23,564 nt of DNA from Flavobacteriales bacterium (lineage in GTDB: Bacteria; Bacteroidota; Bacteroidia; Flavobacteriales_D; Sanyastnellaceae). Below the pieces are notes generated by a model. That model did not search any database, was not told where the DNA came from, and worked only from the letters and a program-made list of their open reading frames with translations. The translations under genes were made by a program, and so were the position numbers. Location of the stretch: contig CANGVZ010000002.1 in the NCBI GenBank assembly GCA_947457285.1, positions 1 to 23,564 on the forward strand. The letters run 5' to 3'. Shown in pieces: positions 1 through 7,673 of the stretch (positions are counted from its first letter, which is position 1; each line of letters begins with the position of its first letter).

Positions 1-464
1 AAGATGTGCGCGGATTAAACCGTCTACACCAATTTGATAAAGTTGAAATCGTTCAACTTGCCCATCCTTCTAAAAGCTATGAGATTTTAGAGACGATGGT
101 GGATCATGTAAAGGGCATTCTTCAAAAACTCGGACTACAATTCCGCATTGTGCGCCTCTGCGGAGGAGATATGGGCTTTACGTCTGCCATGACATACGAT
201 TTTGAAGTGTACTCAGCTGCCCAAGAACGCTGGCTCGAAGTGAGTTCTACATCAAATTTTGAAACGTTTCAGGCCAACCGTTTAAAGTGCCGCTTCAAAG
301 GCGCCGACGGTAAAACTCAACTCGTTCATACCCTCAACGGCTCAGCACTCGCTTTACCTCGAATCTTGGCTGCGCTTTTGGAAAACCACCAAACTGCGGA
401 TGGTATTAAAATACCTGCGGCTCTGGTGCCCTATACCGGATTTGATTTTATTGGTAAAAATTAA
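1..464 (+). CDS. serS: Serine--tRNA ligase, C-terminal part (gene cut by window start)
   Basis: This is the 3' end of seryl-tRNA synthetase, the cytoplasmic class II enzyme that charges tRNA-Ser with serine. The reading frame is already open at base 3 (Asp-Val-Arg-Gly-Leu), so the GTG at 6 is an internal Val and not a start. Visible class II features are the LHQFDKVEI strand region, a GDMGFTSAMTYDFEVY stretch, and the motif 3 segment from LNGSALALPRILAALLEN, which contains the conserved motif 3 arginine that binds ATP. The product ends in VPYTGFDFIGKN, the usual type of SerRS C-terminus. The N-terminal tRNA-binding coiled coil and motifs 1 and 2 lie outside the window. A lipoprotein gene follows 46 bases downstream. 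The identification is from sequence recognition and is secure. Confidence 0.95.
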   Translation, partial: DVRGLNRLHQFDKVEIVQLAHPSKSYEILETMVDHVKGILQKLGLQFRIVRLCGGDMGFTSAMTYDFEVYSAAQERWLEVSSTSNFETFQANRLKCRFKGADGKTQLVHTLNGSALALPRILAALLENHQTADGIKIPAALVPYTGFDFIGKN

Positions 465-477
465 CCGATCTTCAATT

Positions 478-506
478 TTTGCGAAAGGCCAAACCACCTA
501 CCTTAG
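478..506 (+). promoter_or_regulatory. Possible Bacteroidota-type promoter before the lipoprotein gene
   Basis: TTTG (478-481), a 17-base spacer and TACCTTAG (499-506) resemble the Bacteroidota -33/-7 pattern (TTG and TAnnTTTG) with one mismatch in the -7 element. The -7 element ends only 4 bases before the ATG at 511, so a transcript from it would be leaderless or would begin past this ATG and favour the in-frame ATG at 523. An alternative pair is TTG (451-453), 20 bases, AATTTTTG (474-481). This is inferred from pattern only. Confidence 0.35.
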
Positions 507-510
507 CATT

Positions 511-1092
511 ATGCGAAAGTCAATGATAAAACTCTCAATCGCCATGTCATGCATGGCGATTGTTTTGTTCTCATGTTCGAATCTGTCTGATCATTCTGCC
601 GATGTGCCGAAAGTGGATTCTATGCTTGTAAAGCTCGATTCTTCCATTGCTACGATGAAAAATATCTTGCTCGAACCTCTCGATTCATATCAAGATACAG
701 TACTCGCAAACACCGCATACATTCAGGAAAACTACAAAGGAACCATGAATGCGCTGCAAGCAGAAGCAATCAGTAAGTATCGCTACACAGTATCTTCATT
801 TCCCCAAGCAAGTGAGCACCTCATGGATGCACTTTCGCAATGCCTCACCTCCAAAAATCAAATCACTGAATTGAAAAATGTCATCGTCAATAAAGCTACG
901 AAAGACGCACTCGGCAACGACATTACTGATATGTACATCAATGAAGCTTTAAAGCAAGAAACGATCGACTGTGAAGCTTCCCTGCAAAGTGCCAAAGTAT
1001 ATTCGGAACTATATTTGAGAGCAATAAAAAACTACGACGATACTAAGCCATTTATAGATTCGTTGATACAAAATATTCAGTCCCGTAAATAA
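511..1092 (+). CDS. Small predicted lipoprotein, unknown function
   Basis: I do not recognise a family. The product is about 193 residues. It begins with a basic stretch (MRKSMIK), a hydrophobic core and a lipobox-like LFSC with Cys at residue 22, so it should be exported by Sec and lipidated, probably on the outer membrane. The rest looks helical, rich in Ser, Asp and Lys, with heptad-like spacing that could form coiled coil; two later cysteines (in SQCLTS and TIDCEA) could form a disulfide. The frame is open back to an ATG at 400 inside serS, but only the 511 or 523 ATG gives a proper signal peptide directly at the N-terminus. The stop overlaps the start of the next gene (TAATG, 1090-1094), which suggests translational coupling with the TPR protein. 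Function is unknown; a partner of the TPR protein is an inference. Confidence 0.8.
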   Translation: MRKSMIKLSIAMSCMAIVLFSCSNLSDHSADVPKVDSMLVKLDSSIATMKNILLEPLDSYQDTVLANTAYIQENYKGTMNALQAEAISKYRYTVSSFPQASEHLMDALSQCLTSKNQITELKNVIVNKATKDALGNDITDMYINEALKQETIDCEASLQSAKVYSELYLRAIKNYDDTKPFIDSLIQNIQSRK

Positions 1093-2963
1093 TGATGCTA
1101 AGTCAACTTTTCATAGCTGCTGGTACTTCTCGCTCTATTCAGCTGTTTTCATTAAAGCAATTTCTCCTGCTACTTCCAATTCTTATTTGCAGTTTGCAAT
1201 CCGTGGCTCAACAAGATATTGAATTGGCTGAATACTATTACGAGAACGGTCAATATGAACAGGCCCGACTTTATTACGATAAGGTTTACAAGACCAATAA
1301 GACCAATAAAGTTTATACGAATTATCTCAACACGCTTATTGCACTCAACGATTTTGAAGAAGCTGAGAAATTAGTAAAGAAGAAAATTAAAACTGAGAAT
1401 GAAGACGGTTCTGCGTACGTTCAACTCGGCGACTTGTACAATAAATTTAATAAAAAAGATGAGGCGAAATCTCAGTTCGAGAAAGCCATTTCCTCCTTCA
1501 CACCTACCCGCAACAATACGCTGCGACTAGCCGGAGAATTCACAAGAATCAACGAGCACACGTATGCTCTTAGAACATACGAAAAAGGAAAAAAGAACAA
1601 CTCTGAAGGATATTCCTATTCATTTGAAATAGCAAATGTTTATGGCAATCTAGGGCGTTTTGATGAAATGATTGAAGCCCTACTCGACCTTATTCTTGAA
1701 TCACCAAGTTATCTTCAAACCGTGCAAAACTCGCTTGAACGCAATCTTCAACTTCAAGAGAATTTTGAGAATCAAGAATTACTTAAGGGCAAGCTTTTGA
1801 AGCGAAATCAGAAGTATCCTGAAAATGTAGAATACAGTGAGATGCTCATTTGGCTCTTCATGCAGAAAAAAGAATTTGGTCTTGCCCTCACCCAAGTAAT
1901 CGCACTTGACAAAAGGCTCAGTGAATCTGGATATCGTGTTTACACTCTCGCTGAATTAGCCGCAGGCAATAAAGAATATGGCACCGCCAAGAAGGCACTC
2001 GATTATTTGATCTCAAAAGGTCCAGCAACTGAATACTACTTTATGGCGCGCACAGAAAAGCTGCAAGTCATGAATCAAGAACTCAATGAAAGTCCTGCAT
2101 TCAACAGACCAGCTTATGAGGCACTCGCAATCGAATATGAAACTACCATTTCAGAGCTGGGTAAGAAAATCGAAACTGCAACGATGCTCAAAGACCTGGC
2201 TCATATCTATGCTTTTTACATTGACAAATCAGATGCAGCGGTAGCGCTTTTGCGCGAGACACTCGAAATTCCCGGTTTATATGGCAAGGTGCAAGCTTCC
2301 GTAAAGTTAGAACTCGCCGATGTTCTCGTTTTCAGAAATGAAATCTGGGATGCGTCGTTGCTTTATTCCCAGGTTGAACTCGACTTCAAAGAAGACCCAC
2401 TTGGTGCCGAGGCACGCTATCGCAATGCCCGTATCTCCTATTTTACCGGTGACTTTGAGTGGGCGCAAGGACAGCTCGACGCTCTCAAGGCAAGCACTAC
2501 CAAACTCATTAGCAACGACGCGATTGACTTGTCACTGGTCATTACCGATAACTTTAATATGGATACCATCACTGCACCGATGGAAATGTATGCGCGTGCT
2601 GATCTCCTTTTTTATCAAAATAAATTTGATCAGGTAAGTCTAACTCTGGACAGTATCTCGAATGAATATCCAACGCATAGCTTAACAGATGAAATTCTGA
2701 TGATGCGCGCTAAAATGGCTAAACGACTTGGAGATATTCCCACTGCTATTCATTTTTTCAGCAAAGTAACTGAGTTTCACTTTAAAGATATCACCGCGGA
2801 TAATGCGCTTTTCGAATTAGCAGAAATCCATGAGAAGATTCTCATGGACTCCGCTAAAGCGATGACCTATTACGAAAAACTAATAACTGACTATCCGGGA
2901 AGTTTATTTGTTGTCGAAGCTAGAAAGCGCTTCCGTGCATTGCGTGGAGATCAAATCGAATGA
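1092..2963 (+). CDS. Secreted tetratricopeptide-repeat protein
   Basis: A 623-residue protein with an N-terminal signal peptide (hydrophobic core near residues 23-36, likely cleavage around SVAQ|QD at residue 40; the n-region is rather long) followed by TPR helices. Clear TPR units begin at about residue 44 (LAEYYYENGQYEQARLYYDKVY), followed by units around 76-140, with more degenerate units through the middle. The last about 110 residues (LADLLFY to the C-terminus) resemble the TPRs of BamD/YbgF-like periplasmic scaffolds, ending near AMTYYEKLITDYPGS. TPR arrays bind proteins, so a periplasmic or outer-membrane scaffold role is likely, but the partner is not visible. The ATG shares one base with the upstream lipoprotein stop codon; the second codon is also ATG. 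It converges with the solenoid-like gene on the other strand, 17 bases away. Confidence 0.85.
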   Translation: MMLSQLFIAAGTSRSIQLFSLKQFLLLLPILICSLQSVAQQDIELAEYYYENGQYEQARLYYDKVYKTNKTNKVYTNYLNTLIALNDFEEAEKLVKKKIKTENEDGSAYVQLGDLYNKFNKKDEAKSQFEKAISSFTPTRNNTLRLAGEFTRINEHTYALRTYEKGKKNNSEGYSYSFEIANVYGNLGRFDEMIEALLDLILESPSYLQTVQNSLERNLQLQENFENQELLKGKLLKRNQKYPENVEYSEMLIWLFMQKKEFGLALTQVIALDKRLSESGYRVYTLAELAAGNKEYGTAKKALDYLISKGPATEYYFMARTEKLQVMNQELNESPAFNRPAYEALAIEYETTISELGKKIETATMLKDLAHIYAFYIDKSDAAVALLRETLEIPGLYGKVQASVKLELADVLVFRNEIWDASLLYSQVELDFKEDPLGAEARYRNARISYFTGDFEWAQGQLDALKASTTKLISNDAIDLSLVITDNFNMDTITAPMEMYARADLLFYQNKFDQVSLTLDSISNEYPTHSLTDEILMMRAKMAKRLGDIPTAIHFFSKVTEFHFKDITADNALFELAEIHEKILMDSAKAMTYYEKLITDYPGSLFVVEARKRFRALRGDQIE

Positions 2964-2977
2964 TCGTTCGGTTTTTT
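2957..2977 (+). terminator. Weak hairpin plus T-run after the TPR gene
   Basis: CGAA (2957-2960) can pair with TTCG (2967-2970) across the TPR stop codon, and a run of six T follows at 2972-2977. The stem is only four base pairs, so this is a marginal intrinsic terminator for the plus-strand operon in the tight convergent gap. Confidence 0.3.
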
Positions 2978-2980
2978 ATT

Positions 2981-3862
2981 CTAATTTATTTCAATATTCC
3001 CGAAGCTCACATTTACTTTGATGATGGCATCACCACTACCAAATGTACCACTGATTCGTTGATCAAACATGCCTTCATTCTTGTCTCTGTCCTTCAACGT
3101 GGTGTTGACGTCGATATCACCGTATGATACGTAAGCCTCTAGACGACCACCAGCACCATCAACAAAAGTCATATCGACATTTCCATAATCACAGCTTACA
3201 TCAAGCTTTGAACAACCTTTAGCAATTTTCTGAATCTTGGTGTTCCCAAAATCATTCTGAATATTTGAATTACCATTCACGTATTCCACTTTTACATTTC
3301 CATATTCTGAAATGATCTTTCCACCTCCAAAATATGCTACATAGGTGTTTCCAAAATCTACTTCAATATCATTTGAAGAATGCTTGAGGTCTGCGGCGAC
3401 TAAATTGCCATAGTCTAATTTCAAGTCCAACATACCCGCAATAGATGAAATGTTTAAATTTCCAAAATCCACATTGCCGTTTACTCCACCAGACTTTGGC
3501 ATCTTGATTTCAACAGTGATATCATAGCTTTCATTGCCCCATTTTCTACTGTTATTTGAACCTGGGTTGATAATTAGTTCAGGTGTGCTTTGGCTTTCAT
3601 TTATTTTTACAGAGTTGAAAATCTCCTCTGCTCTCGATTCCGAGCGCACATCGGCATTCACCTTCACCAAAATATAAACCTCTTCATTGTCCCAAGTGGT
3701 AATGGTGGTGCTAGCAAATGAAGTGTTGAGCTTCATCGTTACGTTGTTGTTCACCTTGAACTTTCGCGAAATCTCCTTGTAATACTCGGACGACCGCGCA
3801 CTGATACTAAAAAAAACAGGTATTAATGCTGCAAGGAGTAAATTAAGTTGCGGAACTTTCAT
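2981..3862 (-). CDS. Secreted beta-solenoid-like protein (DUF4097-like adhesin fold)
   Basis: A 293-residue protein with an N-terminal signal-peptide-like segment (hydrophobic residues about 7-20, then SARSS). The body carries a repeated aromatic-Gly-Asn motif about every 18 residues: DFGN 132, DYGN 150, DFGN 169, EYGN 186, DFGN 204, DYGN 225, SYGD 246 and SFGN 286. Such spacing fits successive coils of a right-handed beta-solenoid, as in the DUF4097 / putative auto-transporter adhesin (head GIN) families that accompany Bacteroidota ECF sigma operons. The signal peptide places it in the periplasm or on the outer membrane. Its start lies 20 bases inside the upstream putative anti-sigma gene, so the two are cotranscribed and likely coupled. 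No catalytic motif is visible. A role as sensor ligand, target or effector of the sigma system is inference. Confidence 0.8.
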   Translation of the reverse strand: MKVPQLNLLLAALIPVFFSISARSSEYYKEISRKFKVNNNVTMKLNTSFASTTITTWDNEEVYILVKVNADVRSESRAEEIFNSVKINESQSTPELIINPGSNNSRKWGNESYDITVEIKMPKSGGVNGNVDFGNLNISSIAGMLDLKLDYGNLVAADLKHSSNDIEVDFGNTYVAYFGGGKIISEYGNVKVEYVNGNSNIQNDFGNTKIQKIAKGCSKLDVSCDYGNVDMTFVDGAGGRLEAYVSYGDIDVNTTLKDRDKNEGMFDQRISGTFGSGDAIIKVNVSFGNIEIN

Positions 3863-4379
3863 TGGTGTTATTATTAGATTGATTCTTTAATTCTATGTAC
3901 GACTTCAGCTGATGGATGATTTGTAACCGGTATTGAAAATTCTCCATCATACCTCTTATTATATTTTCATTCTGTACATTCATTTGATATAGCGTATCAA
4001 GGCGATGATACTCGTTTTCGAGTTCTTGAAGTTTTGTCAAAAACTCCGTCACCTTCTCGTCCTTAAACTCGAGTGATTTTGTGTCCAGGATGTTGTTTGC
4101 CTGAAAATATTCCTTGGCCTTTTTAACCTCCTGTGGATAATCCACTTTTGCTAATTGCTCGTCGCTAGCGTTTTTCAAGGTAAAAAAGTACACTCCAATT
4201 GCGACAACGACAGCTGCGGCAGCTCCCACTAAAGCGGTCACTCTAAAATTGAAGGTGATCACTTTAGACTTCTTGCCTTCGCGCAGACGCTGTTCAAATC
4301 GATCTTCATGACCTTCTGCGATAGGAGCCTCACTCGCGATTTGCTCCAATGCCTTTAAGATGTCTTCTTCTCTATTCAT
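3843..4379 (-). CDS. Probable membrane anti-sigma factor
   Basis: A 178-residue protein with a short cytoplasmic N-terminus (about 45 residues, containing GHEDRFEQRLRE, a segment of the kind often seen in Bacteroidota anti-sigma-like proteins), one transmembrane helix at about residues 47-67 (VTALVGAAAAVVVAIGVYFF) and a charged, helical, coiled-coil-like outer domain ending in an Asn-rich tail. This single-pass layout, directly after an ECF sigma gene with a 4-base ATGA overlap, is that expected of a cognate anti-sigma factor. No zinc-binding HxxxCxxC motif is present, so it is not a ZAS-type anti-sigma factor; the call rests on context and topology. It overlaps the downstream solenoid-like gene by 20 bases. 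Confidence 0.7.
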   Translation of the reverse strand: MNREEDILKALEQIASEAPIAEGHEDRFEQRLREGKKSKVITFNFRVTALVGAAAAVVVAIGVYFFTLKNASDEQLAKVDYPQEVKKAKEYFQANNILDTKSLEFKDEKVTEFLTKLQELENEYHRLDTLYQMNVQNENIIRGMMENFQYRLQIIHQLKSYIELKNQSNNNTNESSAT

Positions 4380-4942
4380 TTTTCTACACCTATTTCTTTT
4401 CTCAATTTTGTTAATGCTCTGCTATACTGGCTTCTACTTGTAGATGCGCCAATGCCGAGCTGATCTCCAATTTCCTGATGACTCATTTTCTCCATAATGT
4501 GAAGTTGAATGATCATCTGATACCCTTGAGGCAATTTACCAATATGCTTGGCCAATTGTTCCGTTGGAATATCATAGCGTTCGTCTTTCTCTTCTACCTG
4601 GTCCTTGATATTTTCATTGAACTCAGGAAAGAGAATGGTAAAATTCTTCTTTCTTCTCACCCGTGAAATGGCTTCTCTCACACAAATCATTTTTTGCCAT
4701 GCCACGTATTTCTCGGGGGCTGTCAAATCTGCCAACTTGTTAAACCCCTTGATATAAGCCTCCTGCATCACGTCTTCTGCATCCTCCCGATTGCGCATAA
4801 TCAAGTAGACAGATGGATAGATAATTCTCCATGACTGGCGGTACGCCTCGGATTGAGCGTGGCGGTCGCCGCTTTTGCAACGTTGAACTATTTCTGCCCA
4901 GTTGGTCTGCACTAATCGGTTGGTTTGATAGTATGACGCCAA
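4376..4942 (-). CDS. ECF-type RNA polymerase sigma factor
   Basis: A sigma-70 family protein of the extracytoplasmic-function group, 188 residues with the longest start. Region 2 covers about residues 25-95 (NREDAEDVMQEAYIKGF is the core-binding and -10 recognition helix), and region 4 about 135-183 (LPQGYQMIIQLHIMEKMS, then the helix-turn-helix HQEIGDQLGIGASTSRSQYS). Regions 1.1 and 3 are absent, as in ECF factors. The start is uncertain: a stop lies two codons upstream of the TTG at 4942, and the only nearby alternative is a GTG at 4912 (residue 11); no ATG occurs before residue 49. It heads an operon with a probable anti-sigma factor (4-base overlap) and a solenoid-like secreted protein. 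It should direct transcription in response to an envelope signal; targets are not visible. Confidence 0.9.
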   Translation of the reverse strand: MASYYQTNRLVQTNWAEIVQRCKSGDRHAQSEAYRQSWRIIYPSVYLIMRNREDAEDVMQEAYIKGFNKLADLTAPEKYVAWQKMICVREAISRVRRKKNFTILFPEFNENIKDQVEEKDERYDIPTEQLAKHIGKLPQGYQMIIQLHIMEKMSHQEIGDQLGIGASTSRSQYSRALTKLRKEIGVEK

Positions 4943-4971
4943 AGATTATAAAACGCTGCACAAGATTCTAG

Positions 4972-5005
4972 AAAAAACAAAAAGGGCGCTTAAAAAGCGC
5001 CCTTT
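4972..5005 (-). terminator. Intrinsic terminator of nrdA
   Basis: A perfect 10-base-pair stem, AAAGGGCGCT (4981-4990) with AGCGCCCTTT (4996-5005) and a 5-base loop, lies 22 bases after the nrdA stop codon. Read on the minus strand it is followed by a T-rich tract interrupted by one G (4972-4980). It separates the nrdBA transcript from the sigma-factor operon. Confidence 0.88.
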
Positions 5006-5027
5006 TCTTTATCAGGAATAAATCAAA

Positions 5028-7478
5028 TCAACCGCTACACATTTCGCATCCATCAGGATTGTCGAGCGAACACGCTATCGTCGCCTGTTGCTTTGCGATC
5101 TCCTCGGCTGTCATGCCTGCTTGTGCCGACATCATCACCGGAGACTGAACTTCGAATTGTGGTGTTGCCACTGGAGCCGCAGCTGGAGTTGACTCCGCTG
5201 GGATTGTTCCTCCTTGGTACTTCTTGTCTACTGTGAACTTGATAGCGTCAGTAGCAGCCTTGGTGCGGAGATAATACATACCTGTCTTCAAACCTTTCTC
5301 CCATGCATAGAAGTGCATTGAAGTAAGTTTTCCAAAGTTTGGATTCTCCATGAATACGTTCAATGACTGACTTTGACAGATGTATGCACCTCTGTCGGCA
5401 GACATTTCAATGATTGCTTTCTGTGACAATTCCCAAGCTGTTTTGTAGAGGGCTTTCAAATTGTCTGGAATCTCGGCAATGTTTTGAACGGATCCGTTCG
5501 CTGCTATCAACTTGTTTTTCAAATCCTCATTCCACAATCCTAAACTCACAAGATCTTTAAGCAAATGCTTATTCACGATAATGTATTCACCCGCCAGCAC
5601 GCGTCTTGTATAGATGTTACTGGTATAGGGCTCAAAACACTCGTTATTTCCAAGAATCTGCGCAGTTGAGGCCGTAGGCATTGGAGCCAACAACAACGAG
5701 TTGCGCATACCATGGATTTTAATTTCTTCTTTTAAAACATCCCATTCCCAACGGTTTGTTGGCTTCACTTCCCACATGTCGAATTGAAGAATGCCATGTG
5801 ATGCAGGTGAACCAGGGAAAGTTTCATACGCACCATCCTTGATCGCTAAATCTTTGGATGCTGTGCATGCTGCGTAATAAATCGTTTCAAAAATTTCTTT
5901 GTTCAACTGCTTCGCCTCTGCACTATCAAATGGATAGCGCATCATGATGAAGGCGTCGGCCAAACCTTGAACACCTATACCAATTGGGCGGTGACGCATG
6001 TTCGACTTACGCGTCTCAGGCACTGGATAATAGTTGCCATCGATAATCACGTTGAGGTTTACAGTCAACTGATACGCTACTTCGAAGAGTCTGTTGTGAT
6101 CAAACTGACCGTCTTTCACAAACTTTGGAAGTGCAATAGAACCGAGATTACATACAGCAATCTCATCTGGAGCGGTGTACTCCATGATCTCTGTACATAG
6201 GTTAGAACTCTTGATTGTTCCGAGGTTCTTTTGGTTGCTCTTATTGTTGGCAGCATCCTTATAAAGCATATAAGGTGTGCCTGTCTCGATTTGCGACTCC
6301 AAAATTTTGAACCACAAATCCTGAGCTTTTACTGTCTGACGGCCTTTGCCTTCTTGCTCATACTTGGTATAGAGTTTTTCGAACTCTTCGCCATAGCAAT
6401 CAGCTAGACCTGGACATTCGTTTGGACACATAAGCGTCCACATGCCGTCGTCTTTTACGCGTTGCATGAACAAGTCTGGAATCCATAGAGCGTAGAACAA
6501 GTCGCGAGCGCGCGCTTCTTCTTTACCATGATTTTTTCTCAAATCCAAAAACTCATACACATCAGCGTGCCATGGTTCGAGATAGATTGCAAAAGAACCT
6601 TTTCTCTTTCCACCACCTTGATCTACATAGCGTGCTGTATCGTTGAATACCTTGAGCATTGGAACGATACCATTGCTGGTACCGTTGGTGCCCTTGATAT
6701 ATGAACCTTTTGCACGCACGTTGTGAATGCTCAATCCAATACCACCGGCGCTTTGTGAAATCAAAGCTGTTTGCTTAAGCGTATTATAGATACCCTCGAT
6801 GCTATCTGATTGCATCTGCAATAAGAAGCATGAGCTCATTTGTGGCTTAGGTGTACCCGCATTGAAGAGCGTTGGTGTGGCATGTGTAAACCAGCCTTCG
6901 CTCATCATGTTGTAAGTCTTCACAGCCTCTTCAAGGTTGTTTTTGTGGATACCCACAGCCACGCGCATGAATAGGTGCTGAGGACGCTCGGCTACTTTTC
7001 CGTGAAGTTTCAAAAGGTAAGAACGCTCCAAAGTTTTGAAACCGAAGTAGTCGAAGCTAAAATCTCTATCATAGATGATGGTGCTATCTAGGAGCGGAGC
7101 ATTTTCCTGCACCACTTTATAAACATCATCAGCGATGAGACCAGCGCTTTGACTTGTTTTTGGATCTACGTATGTATAAAGATCGTGAATCGTCTGACTA
7201 AAAGACTTCTTCGTGTTCTTATGTAGGTTACTCACTGCGATGCGCGACGCAAGGAGCGCGTAATCAGGGTGAGCCGTTGCATTCGTTGCAGCGATCTCTG
7301 CAGCGAGGTTATCGAGCTCGCTTGTGGTTACTCCATCGTAAACGCCTTCGATTACCTTCATGGCAATCTTTACTGGATCTACAATCGGATTAAGACCATA
7401 ACACATTTTGGTCACACGTGCTGTGATCTTATCGAATTTGACACTTTCCTTGTGTCCGTCGCGTTTGATAACGTACAT
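5028..7478 (-). CDS. nrdA: Class I ribonucleoside-diphosphate reductase, large (alpha) subunit
   Basis: Reduces ribonucleoside diphosphates to deoxyribonucleotides in the cytoplasm, together with NrdB. The 816-residue protein has an N-terminal ATP-cone (about residues 1-95, starting MYVIKRDGHKE) for allosteric activity control. Active-site residues are visible: redox Cys217 in SSCFLL, the Asn426-x-Cys428-x-Glu430 triad in SNLCTEI (Cys428 is the expected thiyl-radical site), Cys443 in AVCNLGSI, and a C-terminal redox pair C811-x-x-C814 for thioredoxin or glutaredoxin. The radical-path tyrosine pair is in TGMYYLRTKAA. Length and motifs are normal for an intact class Ia-type enzyme. The ATG at 7478 is preceded by a strong GGAGGA at 7486-7491. 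nrdB lies 215 bases upstream on the same strand, and a strong terminator follows. Confidence 0.97.
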   Translation of the reverse strand: MYVIKRDGHKESVKFDKITARVTKMCYGLNPIVDPVKIAMKVIEGVYDGVTTSELDNLAAEIAATNATAHPDYALLASRIAVSNLHKNTKKSFSQTIHDLYTYVDPKTSQSAGLIADDVYKVVQENAPLLDSTIIYDRDFSFDYFGFKTLERSYLLKLHGKVAERPQHLFMRVAVGIHKNNLEEAVKTYNMMSEGWFTHATPTLFNAGTPKPQMSSCFLLQMQSDSIEGIYNTLKQTALISQSAGGIGLSIHNVRAKGSYIKGTNGTSNGIVPMLKVFNDTARYVDQGGGKRKGSFAIYLEPWHADVYEFLDLRKNHGKEEARARDLFYALWIPDLFMQRVKDDGMWTLMCPNECPGLADCYGEEFEKLYTKYEQEGKGRQTVKAQDLWFKILESQIETGTPYMLYKDAANNKSNQKNLGTIKSSNLCTEIMEYTAPDEIAVCNLGSIALPKFVKDGQFDHNRLFEVAYQLTVNLNVIIDGNYYPVPETRKSNMRHRPIGIGVQGLADAFIMMRYPFDSAEAKQLNKEIFETIYYAACTASKDLAIKDGAYETFPGSPASHGILQFDMWEVKPTNRWEWDVLKEEIKIHGMRNSLLLAPMPTASTAQILGNNECFEPYTSNIYTRRVLAGEYIIVNKHLLKDLVSLGLWNEDLKNKLIAANGSVQNIAEIPDNLKALYKTAWELSQKAIIEMSADRGAYICQSQSLNVFMENPNFGKLTSMHFYAWEKGLKTGMYYLRTKAATDAIKFTVDKKYQGGTIPAESTPAAAPVATPQFEVQSPVMMSAQAGMTAEEIAKQQATIACSLDNPDGCEMCSG

Positions 7479-7485
7479 AAAACGA

Positions 7486-7491
7486 TCCTCC
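7486..7491 (-). promoter_or_regulatory. nrdA: Strong Shine-Dalgarno-like site before nrdA
   Basis: Minus-strand GGAGGA lies 7 bases before the nrdA ATG. It fixes the nrdA start. A near-perfect Shine-Dalgarno is uncommon in Bacteroidota, where most genes lack one. Confidence 0.6.
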
Positions 7492-7556
7492 GTGAATCTA
7501 TTAGGTGGTTTTTGGGGAAAGTTAATCTTCTCGTATCTTATCCCTTTTCAGATACA

Positions 7557-7601
7557 AGGTTTTGGTTAAGCCAAACCTCCCACCTCCAACGTTGGTTGGT
7601 G
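7557..7601 (-). repeat. Two inverted repeats in the nrdB-nrdA spacer
   Basis: AGGTTTTGG (7557-7565) can pair with CCAAACCT (7571-7578) around a TTAAG loop with one bulged base. Next to it is the perfect palindrome CCAACGTTGG (7586-7595), flanked by CACC (7581-7584) and GGTG (7598-7601). Neither is followed by a clear T-run in the nrd direction, so they look more like RNA structure or an operator than terminators. Confidence 0.5.
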
Positions 7602-7661
7602 TGAAAAATTTGAGGTATAAAATGTTGTTTAGGTACCGCGTGTGCTAAGGTTATCACAAAC

Positions 7662-7673
7662 ACGCCGCGGCGT
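7662..7673. repeat. 12-base GC-rich palindrome after nrdB
   Basis: ACGCCGCGGCGT is a perfect 12-base palindrome 21 bases after the nrdB stop codon. It is GC-rich in an otherwise AT-rich spacer. It may be a protein-binding site or a transcript-stabilising hairpin; no T-run follows. Confidence 0.5.

Noticed and set aside
400..510. N-terminal extension of the lipoprotein ORF back to ATG 400
   Set aside because: It overlaps serS by 65 bases and would bury the lipoprotein signal peptide inside the protein.
2320..2637. 105-codon frame inside the TPR gene
   Set aside because: It is an alternative frame of a well-supported gene with no start signal or recognisable domain.
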